This document shows, piece by piece, positions 33,612 to 46,397 of a stretch of DNA of 64,000 nt (position 1 is its first letter; each line of letters begins with the position of its first letter). This stretch comes from Turritopsis dohrnii (lineage: Eukaryota > Cnidaria > Hydrozoa > Anthoathecata > Oceaniidae). The notes under the pieces are model-generated. The model did no database searches and was not told the origin of the DNA. It worked only from the letters and a program-made list of their open reading frames with translations. The DNA lies in contig BQMF02000591.1 in the NCBI GenBank assembly GCA_027922465.2, positions 124,001 through 188,000 of the forward strand, read 5' to 3'. A program made the translations under genes and the position numbers.

Positions 33612-34836
33612 TAAGTGTCCAATTATGCAAAATAAGTTCTTCGCAAATTATTTTCGCATAAAAGATAAGTTCCTGCTCTGGTGGACACATATTTGCGAAA
33701 GTAATCACCTGCTATTCTTCAAAAAAAGTTGCCTAATTTTTGGCGAAATGAATTGAAAATGTTTCCAATCAAAAAAATAAGTTCTTCGCCAAAAATGAAA
33801 TTAAGTTTCAAAAGATCTTTTAATTAAAATCGTAATCACTTTAAAGTAAAGATCGAAAGTGATTTAAAGTGTGTTGTAGTGTATATATGTGTGTATGATC
33901 TAAACTGAAAGTATTGGTAGAAAAGCCTTTGTTGGTTATAACTGAACAAGAGGGACTGGCCGATTGCGTTTGGAAATACCCTTGTTTATTATGACAAAAC
34001 TTCCAACCATTATAAGGATAGAACCATTTTCGAAAATGCGATAGCTGTCATTGAAAGATGTGTTAATTAACCATTAAGAAGATAATTGAGTTTTTTCGTG
34101 GTAAAATCCTTAATTGTTTCCTAACTAAAAGGTTTTGGAGAACAAAATGTATATTTTTAAAATCTATGAATAAAATCCTATCGAATGGTGTAAAAATTGC
34201 TGAAATCTGATATATGTGTGAAAAGTTATGAGCTGTTACAATCTCTGACCGAAATTCTCTGGGACATACTGTATAGTGTGTTTCATAATATTGGAAATGT
34301 AAACTTTAAAGCTGTTTTTTTAAATGAATATACCGATTTTCAAAATAATTTTTACACCGTTGAAAAGCCATTTTCAAGTTCTTTCAGATAGTATGTTTTT
34401 GTGAAAAATGAAAAGTGGTTTTTGAAAAAATAAGGAAAATGTCTTGGAAAAATGTAATTAAATAATTAATGGTCGATTAACACGTAGTTTAATTACATCG
34501 TGCCTTTTGTCTAAAAGCACTGAACCCAATCAAATTCAACTTTTTATTTTGACAAATAGCTTAGAAATGCGCACCGTATTCTATATTTCTCTGTAAATTT
34601 GTTAAACTCAAACTTTATGTTTTCTTTTTCTCTTCCTCTTCAGTATCAAAGCAAGAGCACATAACATTTCGTCCTCACTATCCATGTTCGAAACGTAAAA
34701 GAAAAGGTTTCAAAAAATAAGTCCATTTAAGTGGACACACTACAACAGGTGTTTGCAATATATTTTTTGGCAACCGAATAATTTGCGTTTTGCCTATTTC
34801 GAGGAATTAATTCCCTCGTTTATAAGTGGGCACTTA
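33612..34836. mobile_element. TAAGTG TIR element, copy B, with insertion
   Basis: Second copy of the 18961-19685 element, starting TAAGTGTCCAATTATGC and ending ATAAGTGGGCACTTA, flanked by AGCT-like sequence on both sides. It is lengthened by about 505 bp at 34041-34545 relative to copy A. That insert carries two mariner-like ends back to back around 34274 (GGGACATACTG then TAGTGTGTTTCATAATA). Confidence 0.75.
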
Positions 34837-35693
34837 GCTTAAAAATCCAAGCAGACACTAGTAACTTTCAGATAATAAGTAAGACAATGTGAGCAGGATG
34901 TGGAAAGCATTAAAATGTCATACACAATACGTGTATAAACATGTGTATTGTGAAAGGTCTACGTGAATTCTATGGATCTGATGTTTAGATAGAGCCTTAA
35001 ATCATGTACGTAATCACATCGCAAAGCTCAGACATAAGTTTTGAATTTAATTTAACTGACAGTGCAGTATTGATTATTACCGGTGTGGTTTGTATATTGT
35101 GGATATCTTTTTTGTGTCCAAAGTTAGGAAGGATGTCCGAAGTTAGGGCGATCGACAGTATACATATATAGTCCGTTTAAAGGATTTCGGCACAAACATC
35201 TTTAAGTATAAATATAAAAAATTCCACCTTTATTTATTCCAAATTTTTCACAGTATGCAGATTGTGATACTAATGTAATGTAAATAAAACTAATTCGACT
35301 AATTTTTGGCCCTGGTGTTGACATAAAGTTTGAGCAGCAGTGTTTTGCACCCTAGATGCCCTAAGTTATAATTATGGGTGGCGAAATGGCGCATTAAAAC
35401 GATTAATTCATTTATTCCTTTGAGTGAAGTGAACCCTCTTTCCATTGCAACATATAATAGTTCTCATACTAGCGGTATATCTACAAAAAATAAATGTTGT
35501 GCTTTGAACTTTCTTATTTTGAACTGAAACTGAAATTTAGCAATAACGGGCGCTTAAACAGGGCGTTAAGAACTGCGATCTTACTAACTGACTGACGGAC
35601 TGACAGACTCGGGGATATTAAAGATCAGCTACTTTGCGGTAATGACCAATGAGGTACTCGTTCACTCGTTGTTAAGACACTTGGCAGCTGTAC
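34837..35693. repeat. Duplicated segment Y, copy B (left part)
   Basis: Counterpart of 19686-20936 with small indels. No ORF supported. Confidence 0.7.
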
Positions 35694-36875
35694 TAAGACT
35701 AGTTTTCCACTAGGCGGTTTAGGACACAATGTTTTTAAAACAAGGACCGCTGAATTATCCGCTACGCGCGATTTTATTTAATTTTCACTTGCAAAGATAA
35801 GTTGAGCACCTAAACGTATAAACAGAAAAAGTAAAGATTACACTATTATTTATACCAAAAAAATTGTTAAAATAAAATCTTCAATGCCATATATCCTAAT
35901 AGCTTTAGGCAACTTTACAGTATTACCAGATCTCAAATTGCAGTGAACATGTTTGTACTGAAACATATCTCAAATGGCATAGATGTAGACGTAGAAAGTT
36001 GTTGTAACTCTTTTTACTGTTGTTTTACAAGAGAAAAGAAACATACAAAGAAGTACGTATTGCATTTTGATTGGTTGCCGCTTTTAGAACGCGTGTTGAA
36101 ATCGAATTGAAGTCGACTTTTAAAGCTGGATTTCCAATAGAAAAAATGATACGCGTATCGTACCGTATCGTAAAAAAAATACGCGTACAGAAGTACGCGT
36201 TTCAATTTCCAACAACAACAACATACGTATTTTTTTCCGGGAAAAAAAATGTAAGCAAACATGGTCGCCATGCTTAGCAAATCAACAATATTACTTTTCT
36301 TGATAAGAAAACGGATTTTGAGAAAGAGGAAAAGAAAATTTTGGGTCAGGAAATTGTTTCTTGATAGGAAAGAAAAAGGAGAATACCATGTTTTAATCAA
36401 AGATATGCAGCTGCACGATCAAGAGTATTTTTTTAAATACTTTCGAATGACTCCTCACCAATTTGAAATTTTGCTGGCAAAAGTCGCTCCACGTATTATC
36501 AAAACATCCAAAAGAGAACCAATTGGACCAAGTGAAAGACTTTGTGTAACTCTAAGATACCTAGCAACTGGCGATGCTCAAAGTACTATCGCAGCAAGTT
36601 TTCGAATAAGTCCAACTTCAGTCGGAAGAATTATTGAGGAAAGTTGTGCTGAAATTTGGAATGCTCTTGTTGATAACTATCTTGCTGTTCCTGATTTCAA
36701 TAAATGGAAAGAAATTTCTGACGACTTTGCACAAATTTGGAACTTTCCGCATTGTATAGGTGCCTTAGATGGAAAGCATGTTGTTATACAGGCACCTCCT
36801 AAGACTGGCTCATTATATTTCAACTACAAACAAGATGCCTTAACAGGCAAAAGGATTTCTGCCAAAATCTGCTGA

Positions 36876-38202
36876 AATATGAAAGAAAAAGCATATGACA
36901 TATTTGAAAAAGGTTATGTGATTTCCAAAATAAAAAATCACATTCCTAATGTATATTATCCCTAGGACATTGTCAAAAGATAAGTGACACTATGTGAGAC
37001 TTATAGTATACTGCTAATAAACTGGATTACATCTGAATGACATTAAATATTCTTTATTTTGTTGATAAGAAATAATATCAAGGATATATTGATCCTTTCA
37101 GATATCACAATGTATATGCACGTAACTCATAAACTGTAAAAGTTCTGAATTTCTGAATTTGATACTTGGTGTCAATCTTCCTAGCAGACTTCCTAAATTA
37201 CAAGCACAAAAATGCATGCAGATTTTGGCCATGCAAAATACATCCACATAAACCAAAACCAACATTTTAACTGTTGTAGTTTGTTTTGATTAGTAATACG
37301 GAAAGCACTTACAAACATTCTTGATCTGAGTTATCATTCATGACCTGTTTATAAAAATTCTTGAAGAAATTCAAAAAAAGGTTTAATGATTTTTACGACA
37401 TAACATTGCATCTCTGATTTCATATGCACCCAAGGGCATTGCGAAAATATAGTTGACACTATGCGAAACTTTATTGTATACGTATATACACCACTGATAA
37501 ATTTAACTACATCTGAATGACATAAAACATTCTTTATTTTGGGGGTACGAAATAATATTAAGTTTATATTTATTTTTTCGGATATGTATGTAAATCATGT
37601 TCTTTAAGCATTTGATATGTACCGTCAATCTTCTTAATTACAAATGGAATTATCAATATTTCAAACACAAAAGGTAAACAATAATTTTGATCATTAACAG
37701 TTATATATATCCTTATATATGTTCTAAAGCACACACATAACATAATTTATATATTAATAGCCGATTCTCCGTCTGTTTGTTTGTTTGTTTGTGCGTTTGT
37801 TTGTTTGTAAGTCACGCAAAATGGTAGATTGAGTTGTGAGCGAAATTATTTCTTTTTTTTTGTGTGCGACGTGAGTTCGAAGCAAATACATTGCAACCCC
37901 AATCCAACGTGACTTTTTTTGGCTGATGAACTAATAGGAATAACTTTTTGTTTTTATCATTATTGTTAGTTTTATATTCCACGTTGACTTGGCTTTGAAA
38001 ACAGTACATCAACTAAATACAAAGAAACTAACTGATTAAACATTTTGGACAAAAAGCAGCAGTGGCAGAACGTGGCAGCATATGTTCGGTTTGCCACTAA
38101 CTCTTGCCTGACTGTCTGAGACGGGTGAACTTTTTTTTGAGCAATCAAAATGTTTAAAAACCGATAGGTAAAAAAAGAGTATCATATCAAAACAAAATTT
38201 TT
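36876..38202. other. Intronic part of the Harbinger, no gene
   Basis: Contains a diverged direct duplication of about 470 bp (ACATCTGAATGACAT near 37029 and 37510) and a (TTTG)n microsatellite at 37781-37810. No ORF supported. Confidence 0.5.
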
Positions 38203-38342
38203 GTATTCCTGCGTAAGCAAGGAATACTTTGAAACCGTTCGTGTTTTTTTTGTATTCCTGCGTGAGCAAGGAATACTTTGAAACCGTTCGTGTTTTTTTG
38301 TATTCCTGCGTAAGCAAGGAATACTTTGAAACCGTTCGTGTT
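38203..38342. repeat. Three 48-49 bp hairpin repeats
   Basis: GTATTCCTGCG starts at 38203, 38252 and 38300. Each unit has an 8-bp stem (GTATTCCT / AGGAATAC) around a short loop, then TTTGAAACCGTTCGTG and a T-run. Read on the minus strand, each is a short sequence followed by an A-run. Confidence 0.85.
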
Positions 38343-41300
38343 TTTTTTGTTTTTTTTTTTTTTCTTTTTTTTTCACTGTCCAAACCTAGACCAATTTTTG
38401 TCGATGGGAAATAGCCACTCAAATAATTAATGTTCCCAACTTACATTCTTTTTATGATTTAACAGTCTAAACTCACACTATATTCATTGTATACAAGTAC
38501 TTTGCTTGAAAAGACTCTAAAAGTGTAAAATATAAGCTCTAGTGAAAGGAATAATTAACATATGGCTAAATCGCAGATGCCAAGGTAGAAATGTTGTTTC
38601 ATGTGAGTCTTATGCAACGTTCTTACGTTTTCCGTAGTTGTTTTAAAAATGGAAGCGAAGAAGCACGCGTAGATCTGAGAAAATTTCTTGGTTGAATATA
38701 TGGATATAGAAGAGGTTATACGGCTGTCAAACTTAAAAGAATCAAGAACATTTATGATCTAAACTGATAATCTACGTGAAACTAATACTCTTAGTAGTTA
38801 TTCGTGATAAATAAGCAGTTTTTGATGCTTCAAATCAGATATGAACGACTACAAAAACGGTATGCTTACATCGATTTAAAAAAATGCGTAAGGTTTCTAC
38901 TAGTCTTTTTCTAAATATAATACAATTTTCTATTTCATGTTCCTAGGTAAGCTATCCTGTTTTTATAAAGCTCTGGAATCTTGAAGCACAGCTCATCTTC
39001 CTAATCAGCTTGTACCCATTTTATTAATCAATAGATGACCACTTTTTTAATTGACTAGTCGAATTTAAAATATTGTATGATTCTAAAATTTGTATACTAT
39101 CAAGCTGACGATAAAAAGGAAACACAGATATTTTTATTATTTCGCAAGGCCAAGTAAAAGTTTTTATTATGAAGTTCAGGTACAAACAACATAAAGATTT
39201 TCATACTGTATAGTTTTAAAAGGAGTATTTTGAAACGTCCACGGAAGAGTGTTCTCTAATGGATTTTTAAACTGACGGTGTTCCTTTTTAAGCTTGATCT
39301 CCGGCAAAATTTTTCAAAGTCTCTTAACTTTTATGATGCTCTCGGGAATGTAATTAAATGAATTCGAAGTTATTACTATTTACGCCACAGATTTTCCATT
39401 CAAAACTTAATGTGACAAAGTTTTCATTACTTAATTACTTTTTGAAGATGCTTTAGGGAATATAACTATGAATAAAAAACTTTTTGAAAAAATCTCTAAA
39501 TGATGCAAAACAGTGCAGTTTATATGAAATAACAAATATTTCTTCTTTCACAGCTACAAGATAAACTGTAAAACACAAAGAACATCATACCACATTATGC
39601 ATATTGTTTTAAACCGTGAACAAACATTCACCTTTTAAAGCACAGATTATTCTTAACGCGATAATCTTTTAATTAGTTAATTGCTTCTTGAAGATGCTTT
39701 AGGGAGTGCAACTACGAATGGAAATTTTTTTAAAAAAATCTCTAAATTGATGCAAGACTAAAGTTTTATATGAAACAACAAAGTTTAATAGTTATCGTAG
39801 CTAAAAGGTAAAATGTAAAATACTGCAAACATCATTCCGCATTATGCATATGGTTTTAAAGCGTGAACTAACACTCATTTCTTTCTGAAAAGGCTCCAGA
39901 AAGTCTTACAGTCATCCGCAGGAATACTTCTGCCCGGTAGGGCATCTTGTTTTTTTTTTTTTCACTGTCCAAACCTAGACCAATTTTTGTCGATGGGAAA
40001 TAGCCACTCAAATCATTAATGTTCCCAACTTACATTGTTTTTATGATTTAACAGTCTAAACTCACACTATATTCATTGTATACAAGTACTTTGCTTGAAA
40101 AGACTCTAAAAGCGTAAAATATAAGCTCTAGTGAAAGGAATAATTAACATATGGCTAAATCGCAGATGCCAAGGTAAAAATGTTGTTTCATGTGAGTCAT
40201 ATGCAACGTTCTTACGTTTTCCGTAGTTGTTTTAAAAATGGAAGCGAAGAAGCATGCGTAGATCTGTGAAAGTTTCTTTGTTGAATATATGGATATAGAA
40301 GAGGTTGTAGTACGGCTGTAAAACTTAAAAGAATCAAGAACATTTATGATCCAAACTGATAATCTACGTGAAACTAATATTCTTAGTAGTCATTCTTGAT
40401 AAATAAGCAGTTCTTGATGCTTCAAAACAGATATGAACGACTGCCAATAGGGTATGTTTATATCGATTTAATGCGTAAGGTTTCTATTAGTCTTTCTAAA
40501 TATAATGCAATTTTTTAATTCATGTTCCTAGATAAGCTACCCTGTTTTTATAAAGCTCTGGAATCATGAAGCACATCTCATCTTCTTCATCAACTTCTAC
40601 CTATTTTATTTATCATTTGATGACCACTTTTTTAATTGACTAGTCGAATTTAAAATATTGTATGATTTTAAAATTTGTATACTATCAAGCTGACGATAAA
40701 AAGGAAACACAGATATTTTTATTATTTCGCAAGGCCAAGATAAAGTTTTTATTATGAAGTTCAGGTACAAACAACATAAAGATTTTCATACTGTATAGTT
40801 TTAAAAGGAGTATTTTGAAACGTCCACGGAAGAGTGTTCTCTAATGGATTTTTAAACTGACGGTGTTCCTCTTTAAGCTTGATCTCCGGCAAAATTTTTC
40901 AAAGTCTCTTAACTTTTATGATGCTCTCGGGAATGTAATTAAATGAATTCGAAGTTATTACCTCTTGAGCACAGACTTTTCTTGACGCGAAAAACCTTTT
41001 ATTACTTAACAAGAGCCAGATGGCGCAAAACGGTAGCAGCAATTTTACTTTAAGTTACGAAAAGTTACTACAAAGTTCTTTGAGGCTTGTGTTTTTTTAT
41101 ATTTCACTGGTGGAAAACAGGCATAAACGATAAATTTGTTAAAATTATTAGTTAGTGTAAAAAGGGTCTAATCATAAACCAACAGAAACTAATTTATTAA
41201 AGACAAAAGAATTATACATGCGTGATATGAGCTGTATATGATTTTTTTTATAAGAAAATTTTTTGTAAGACTATGTGTAGAAAAAAAACACGCGTTTCGA

Positions 41301-44300
41301 AAAAAAAAATATGTTTTTAATTATAATTTCATGAAACCAAAAATGAATTCAAACAAATAACTGCCTTTTCGAACTAGATCTTTGAAAGCCTTAATACAGA
41401 AACATATAGTGTATAGTTAGCTAACAACTGAGGTAATATGAAATTTTGAAAAAATTTTGAAGAAAAGCAACATATCAAGTATTTTCAGTTAGCGTAATGA
41501 ACTAAAAGTCCCATTTTTATGTAGGGCTATTTGATAAGAATTCATTCTTTCATGGATTAAGCTACAAAATATCAGATTATGTACTTTTGAAACAAAAGCA
41601 ATCTACTTTTAAATGTTTGTTACAGAAAAGCTTCCAAAATTCGAAGGCTGCGTTCCTTCATTAAAACTTACATTGCGTTATTAGTAGAGTCAGGAGGAGT
41701 AGGAGTCCGCGGGTGTTCGCTATCGCTACTACCGTAATTACTTCTTGAAGATTCTTTAAGGAATACAACTTTGAATTAAAATCTTTTTCAAAAAATCACT
41801 AAATTGAAGCAAGACTGAAGTTTTATATGAGACAACAAAGTTTAATTGTTATCGATGTTAAAAGGTAAAATGTAAAATACCGCAACATCATTCTGCATTA
41901 TGCATATCTTTTTAAAGCGTGAACTAATATCAGTTCTTTCTGAAATCTTTCTAGAAAGTCTTCCAGTCATCTGCAGGAATACTTCTGCCCGGTAGGGCAT
42001 CTTGTTTGTTTTTTTTTTTTTTTTTCACTGTCCAAACCTAGACCAATTTTTGTCGATGGGAAATAGCCACTCAAATCATTAATGTTCCCAACTTACATTC
42101 TTTTTATGATTTAACAGTCTAAACTCACACTATATTCATTGTATACAAGTACTTTGCTTGAAAAGACTCTAAAAGTGTAAAATATAAGCTCAAGTGAAAG
42201 GAATAATTAACATATGGCTAAGTCGCAGATGCCAAGGTAGAAATGTTGTTTCACGTGAGTCTTATGCAACGTTCTTACGTTTTCCGTAGTTGTTTTAAAA
42301 ATGGAAGCGAAGAAGCACGCGTAGATCTGGGAAAATTTCTTGGTTGAATATATGGATATAGAAGAGGTTATACGGCTGTCAAACTTAAAAGAATCAAGAA
42401 CATTTATGATCCAAACTGATAATCTACGTGAAACTAATACTCTTAGTAGTTATTCGTGATAAATAAGCAGTTTTTGATGCTTCAAATCAGATATGAACGA
42501 CTACAAAAACGGTATGCTTACATCGATTTAAAAAAAATGCGTAAGGTTTCTATTAGTCTTTTTCTAAATACAATACAATTTTCTATTTCATGTTCCTAGG
42601 TAAGCTATCCTGTTTTTATAAAGCTCTGGAATCATGAAGCACAGCTCATCTTCCTCATCAGCTTATACCCATTTTATTAATCAATAGATGACCACTTTTT
42701 TAATTGACTAGTCGAATTTAAAATATTGTATGATTCTAAAATCTGTATACTATCAAGCTGACGATAAAAAGGAAACACAGATATTTTTATTATTTCGCAA
42801 GGCCAAGTAAAAGTTTTTATTATGAAGTTCAGGTACAAACAACATAAAGATTTTCATACTGTATAGTTTTAAAAGGAGTATTTTGAAACGTCCACGGAAG
42901 AGTGTTCTCTAATGGATTTTTAAACTGACGGTGTTCCTTTTTAAGCTTGATCTCCGGCAAAATTTTTCAAAGTCTCTTAACTTTTATGATGCTCTCGGGA
43001 ATGTAATTAAATGAATTCGAAGTTATTACTTTTTAAGCACAGACTTTTCTTTTTATTACTTAATTACTTCTTGAAGATTCTTTAGGGAATACAACTTTGA
43101 ATTAAAATCTTTTTAAAAAAATCTCGAAATTGATGCAAGACTGAAATTTTATATGAAACAACAGAGTTTAATAGTTATCGTAGCTAAAAGGTAAAATGTA
43201 AAATACTGCAAACATCATTCCGCAATATGCATATGGTTTTAAAGCGTGAACTAACACTCATTTCTTTCTGAAAAGGCTCCAGAAAGTTTTACAGTCATCC
43301 GCAGGAATACTTCTGCCCGGTAGGGCATCTTGTTGTTTTTTTTTTTTTTTTTTCACTGTCCAAACCTAGACCAATTTTTGTCGATGGGAAATAGCCACTC
43401 AAATCATTAATGTTCCCAACTTACATTCTTTTTATGATTTAACAGTCTAAACTCACACTATATTCATTGTATACAAGTACTTTGCTTGAAAAGACTCTAA
43501 AAGTGTAAAATATAAGCTCTAGTGAAAGGAATAATTAACATATGGCTAAATCGCAGATGCCAAGGTAAAAATGTTGTTTCATGTGAGTCATATGCAACGT
43601 TCTTACGTTTTCCGTAGTTGTTTTAAAAATGGAAGCGAAGAAGCATGCGTAGATCTGTGAAAGTTTCTTTGTTGAATATATGGATATAGAAGAGGTTGTA
43701 GTACGGCTGTAAAACTTAAAAGAATCAAGAACATTTATGATCCAAACTGACAATCTACGTGAAACCATTATTCTTTAGTAGTCATTCTTGATAAATAAGC
43801 AGTTCTTGATGCTTCAAAACAGATGAACGACTACCAATAGGGTATGTTTATATCGATTTAATGCGTAAGGTTTCTATTAGTCTTTCTAAATATAATGCAA
43901 TTTTTTAATTCATGTTCCTAGATAAGCTACCCTGCTTCTATAAAGCTCTGGAATCATGAAGCACAGCTCATCTTCCTCATCAACTTCTACCTATTTTATT
44001 TATCATTTGATGACCACTTTTTTAATTGCCTAGTCGAATTTAAAATATTGTATGATTCTAATATTTGTATACTATCAAGCTGACGATAAAAAGGAAACAC
44101 AGATATTTTTATTATTTCGCAAGGCCAACTTAAAGTTTTTATTATGAAGTTCAGGTACAAACAACATAAAGATTTTCATACTGTATAGTTTTAAAAGGAG
44201 TATTTTGAAACGTCCACGGAAGAGTGTTCTCTAATGGATTTTTAAACTGACGGTGTTCCTTTTTAAGCTTGATCTCCGGCAAAATTTTTCAAAGTCTCTT

Positions 44301-44668
44301 AACTTTTATGATGCTCTCGGGAATGTAATTAAATGAATTCGAAGTTATTACTTCTTAAGCACAGACTTTTCTTCACACGACAAACTTTTTATTACTTAAT
44401 TACTTCTTGAAGATTCTTTAGGGAATACAACTTTGAAATAAAATCTGTTTTAAAAAATCTCTAAATTGAAGCAAGACTGAAGTTTTATATGAGACAAGAA
44501 AGTTTAATTGTTATCGTTGTTAAAAGGTAAAATGTAAAAAACCGCAACATCATTCTGCATTATGCATACCTTTTTAAAGCGTGAACTAATATCAGTTCTT
44601 TCTGAAAAGCCTCCAGAATATGTTCCAGTCATCTGCAGGAATACTTCTGCCCGGTAGGGCATCTTGTT
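38343..44668 (-). repeat. Four-unit tandem array of a poly(A)-ended repeat
   Basis: Units start with a T-run plus CACTGTCCAAACCTAG (at 38374, 39963, 42026, 43354) and end with CTGCCCGGTAGGGCATCTTG, so they are head to tail with steps of 1589, 2063 and 1328 bp. The orientation is minus: each unit would begin CAAGATGCCCTACCGGGCAG (with a TGCCC/GGGCA mini-hairpin) and end in poly(A), like a retroposed RNA. Unit 1 has an internal duplication of about 260 bp; unit 2 has an insertion at 41010-41734. No ORF in any unit. Confidence 0.88.
41010..41734. mobile_element. 725-bp insertion in array unit 2
   Basis: Absent from units 3 and 4, where TTACTTAATTACTTC is continuous. Flanked by TAA at 41007-41009 and 41735-41737. 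Left end CAAGAGCCAGATGGCGC. GGTAGCAGC near the left end is mirrored by GCTACTACC at the right end. No ORF. TAA suggests a Harbinger-type mobiliser, but the termini are not clean inverted repeats. Confidence 0.65.
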
Positions 44669-45665
44669 ATTTTTTTTTTATTATTGCTTTTCTTTTAATA
44701 AATTAATTTCTTCTTTTGATTGTTAAGCGTTCTGATCGAACGTCTTTTTATTCGATTTATTCATTTAGCACGTGCCTTTTTTTCTCTCCTCCCGTGTGAT
44801 CTTTTTAAAAAGAGAAACCATTTCCCCCTTATGTTTGATAGCACCCATGTTAGAGCGCGTAACTTTTTTAAAACAAAAGTTAATAACAAGTTGAAATTTT
44901 CTCTCTATACGTTTTGAGTGTATTGTTACACTGAGAAAAGATTGGTTTTACCAGAGGTTGTGACTTTGAATCTGCTTCTGGTTGAACACAAGTTGTACGA
45001 GCCGTTTATAAGGAAATTTGACGTTTATTGATAAAGTGATACAGAGCAGGTGGACATGGGCGGCGAGCGACGCCGCCTTGGCGGCTAGTTATATATATAA
45101 CTGAAAGGAAAGTTTTGTATTGTTACATGATGTATCTTTTGAATTTACAAACAGTTGTTTTACAGATGTGTTAATTTGCTATTGTGATTAGTCACTCGTA
45201 ATAAGGAACATTGACAGTATAACTTAAAAACTGATCAAACAAGTAAGTGGTGCAGGGTAGACACAAATTTTCTAAGTTGGAGCTGAAGAGGAAACTAAGC
45301 TGAGCCAAAGTATCCAGAGCTTAAAAGCGTAACAGCTCATATACAAAACAAACGAAGATTTTTTGAATTTAGACAGGCTTAAAGAATATCAAAACATTTC
45401 TCTATAAAAACAAACAAATAGCTACCTTTTTGACTCTTCTGTTTACAAAACGTTGAAAACTTCTTTTTAATTAGAAAAGAATGATCACAGTTCAAGATAA
45501 TTATAAGTTTCTTCTATGAAAAAATTCTTTTTTTATCTTCAGATACCCATATCTATCATTTTCAAGAAACTTTAGAAAATTTAAAATGGTTTCTACCCTC
45601 ACATACAAAAAAAAAGAAAAAAAAGAAAAACAAAGCCGGTTTTAAAGTATTTCTTGCTTTCGCAG
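44669..45665. other. Intronic part of the Harbinger after the array, no gene
   Basis: AT-rich, with a short GC patch (GGCGGCGAGCGACGCCGCC region near 45060). It ends in the polypyrimidine tract and AG acceptor of transposase exon 2. Confidence 0.45.
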
Positions 45666-46397
45666 AAATCCAAAAAACATTTTCAATTGTGCTCATGGCT
45701 GTTTGTGATGCCAACTACTCATTTACATTGGTAGATATTGGAGATATTGGCAGAAATAGTGATGGTGGCGTATTTTGTAATAGTGCGATGGGCAGAGCAT
45801 TTTCTGAAAACAGGCTTGAAATACCATGTCAAGAAAATCTTCAGAACAGTAACTACAATCTCCCATACGTCTTGGTTGGTGATGAGGCATTTTTTGATGT
45901 CAGGGAGAAAATTTCACTCAACAAATTCACGTTATTGTCCACCTGGTTATGCTGATACCCGTAACAAACCTGGTGAATGGAGACAAACAATTGGTGAGAC
46001 TAATGCATTACAGCCATTGCATAGAGCTGGGTCAAACAATTACTCTAGAAATGCTAAAGGAGTAAGGGAAAGTTTTCGAGACTATTTTTTTTCAGAAGAT
46101 GGCCAAGTCAATTGGCAGTGGGACATGATATCTAGAACTTGATTTTGTATTTTACATTTTTTTGTTTGTAATTTGTTTTTCTAGTAACATTTTGTTCAGA
46201 TGTAGTCACAGAGAAGACTAGACAAAAAAGAAAAGAAGTTTATAAACTTTAAAAAAAGGATAAAATGTTAGTAAGATTATATTATTTACACGGGATAAAT
46301 ATGCTCTCTCTCTATATTATGTATATATATTCTGTGAATTTCTTTGTTCACATTTCAAAGTATATCTAATAAACATAAAGATAAGTATACAATCAAC

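Larger units (their letters stand above)
36261..46142 (+). pseudogene. Harbinger DDE transposase, split and deleted
   Basis: Exon 1, 36261-36875: basic N-terminus, helix-turn-helix-like region (STIAASFRISPTSVGRII), then IGALDGKHVVIQAPP with the first catalytic Asp and YFNYK. Exon 2 starts after a TTTCGCAG acceptor at 45665 and reads MAVCDANYSFTLVDIGDIG with the second Asp. At about 45900 the frame shifts and the sequence jumps to a C-terminal region (CPPGYADTRNKPGEWRQ, then NNYSRNAKGVRESF) ending at 46142. The segment that should carry the catalytic Glu is missing. No GT donor follows YFNYK at the expected place. Nuclease activity is therefore not expected; the two exons lie about 8.8 kb apart. 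Confidence 0.88.

Noticed and set aside
38343..44668. Helitron or hammerhead-retrozyme identity for the tandem units
   Set aside because: No CTRR-type 3' end and no CTGATGA...GAAA core could be found on either strand; left as unclassified.
44720..44917. 65-codon plus ORF after the tandem array
   Set aside because: Phe/Arg-rich low-complexity frame in intronic sequence, no start context or homology signal.
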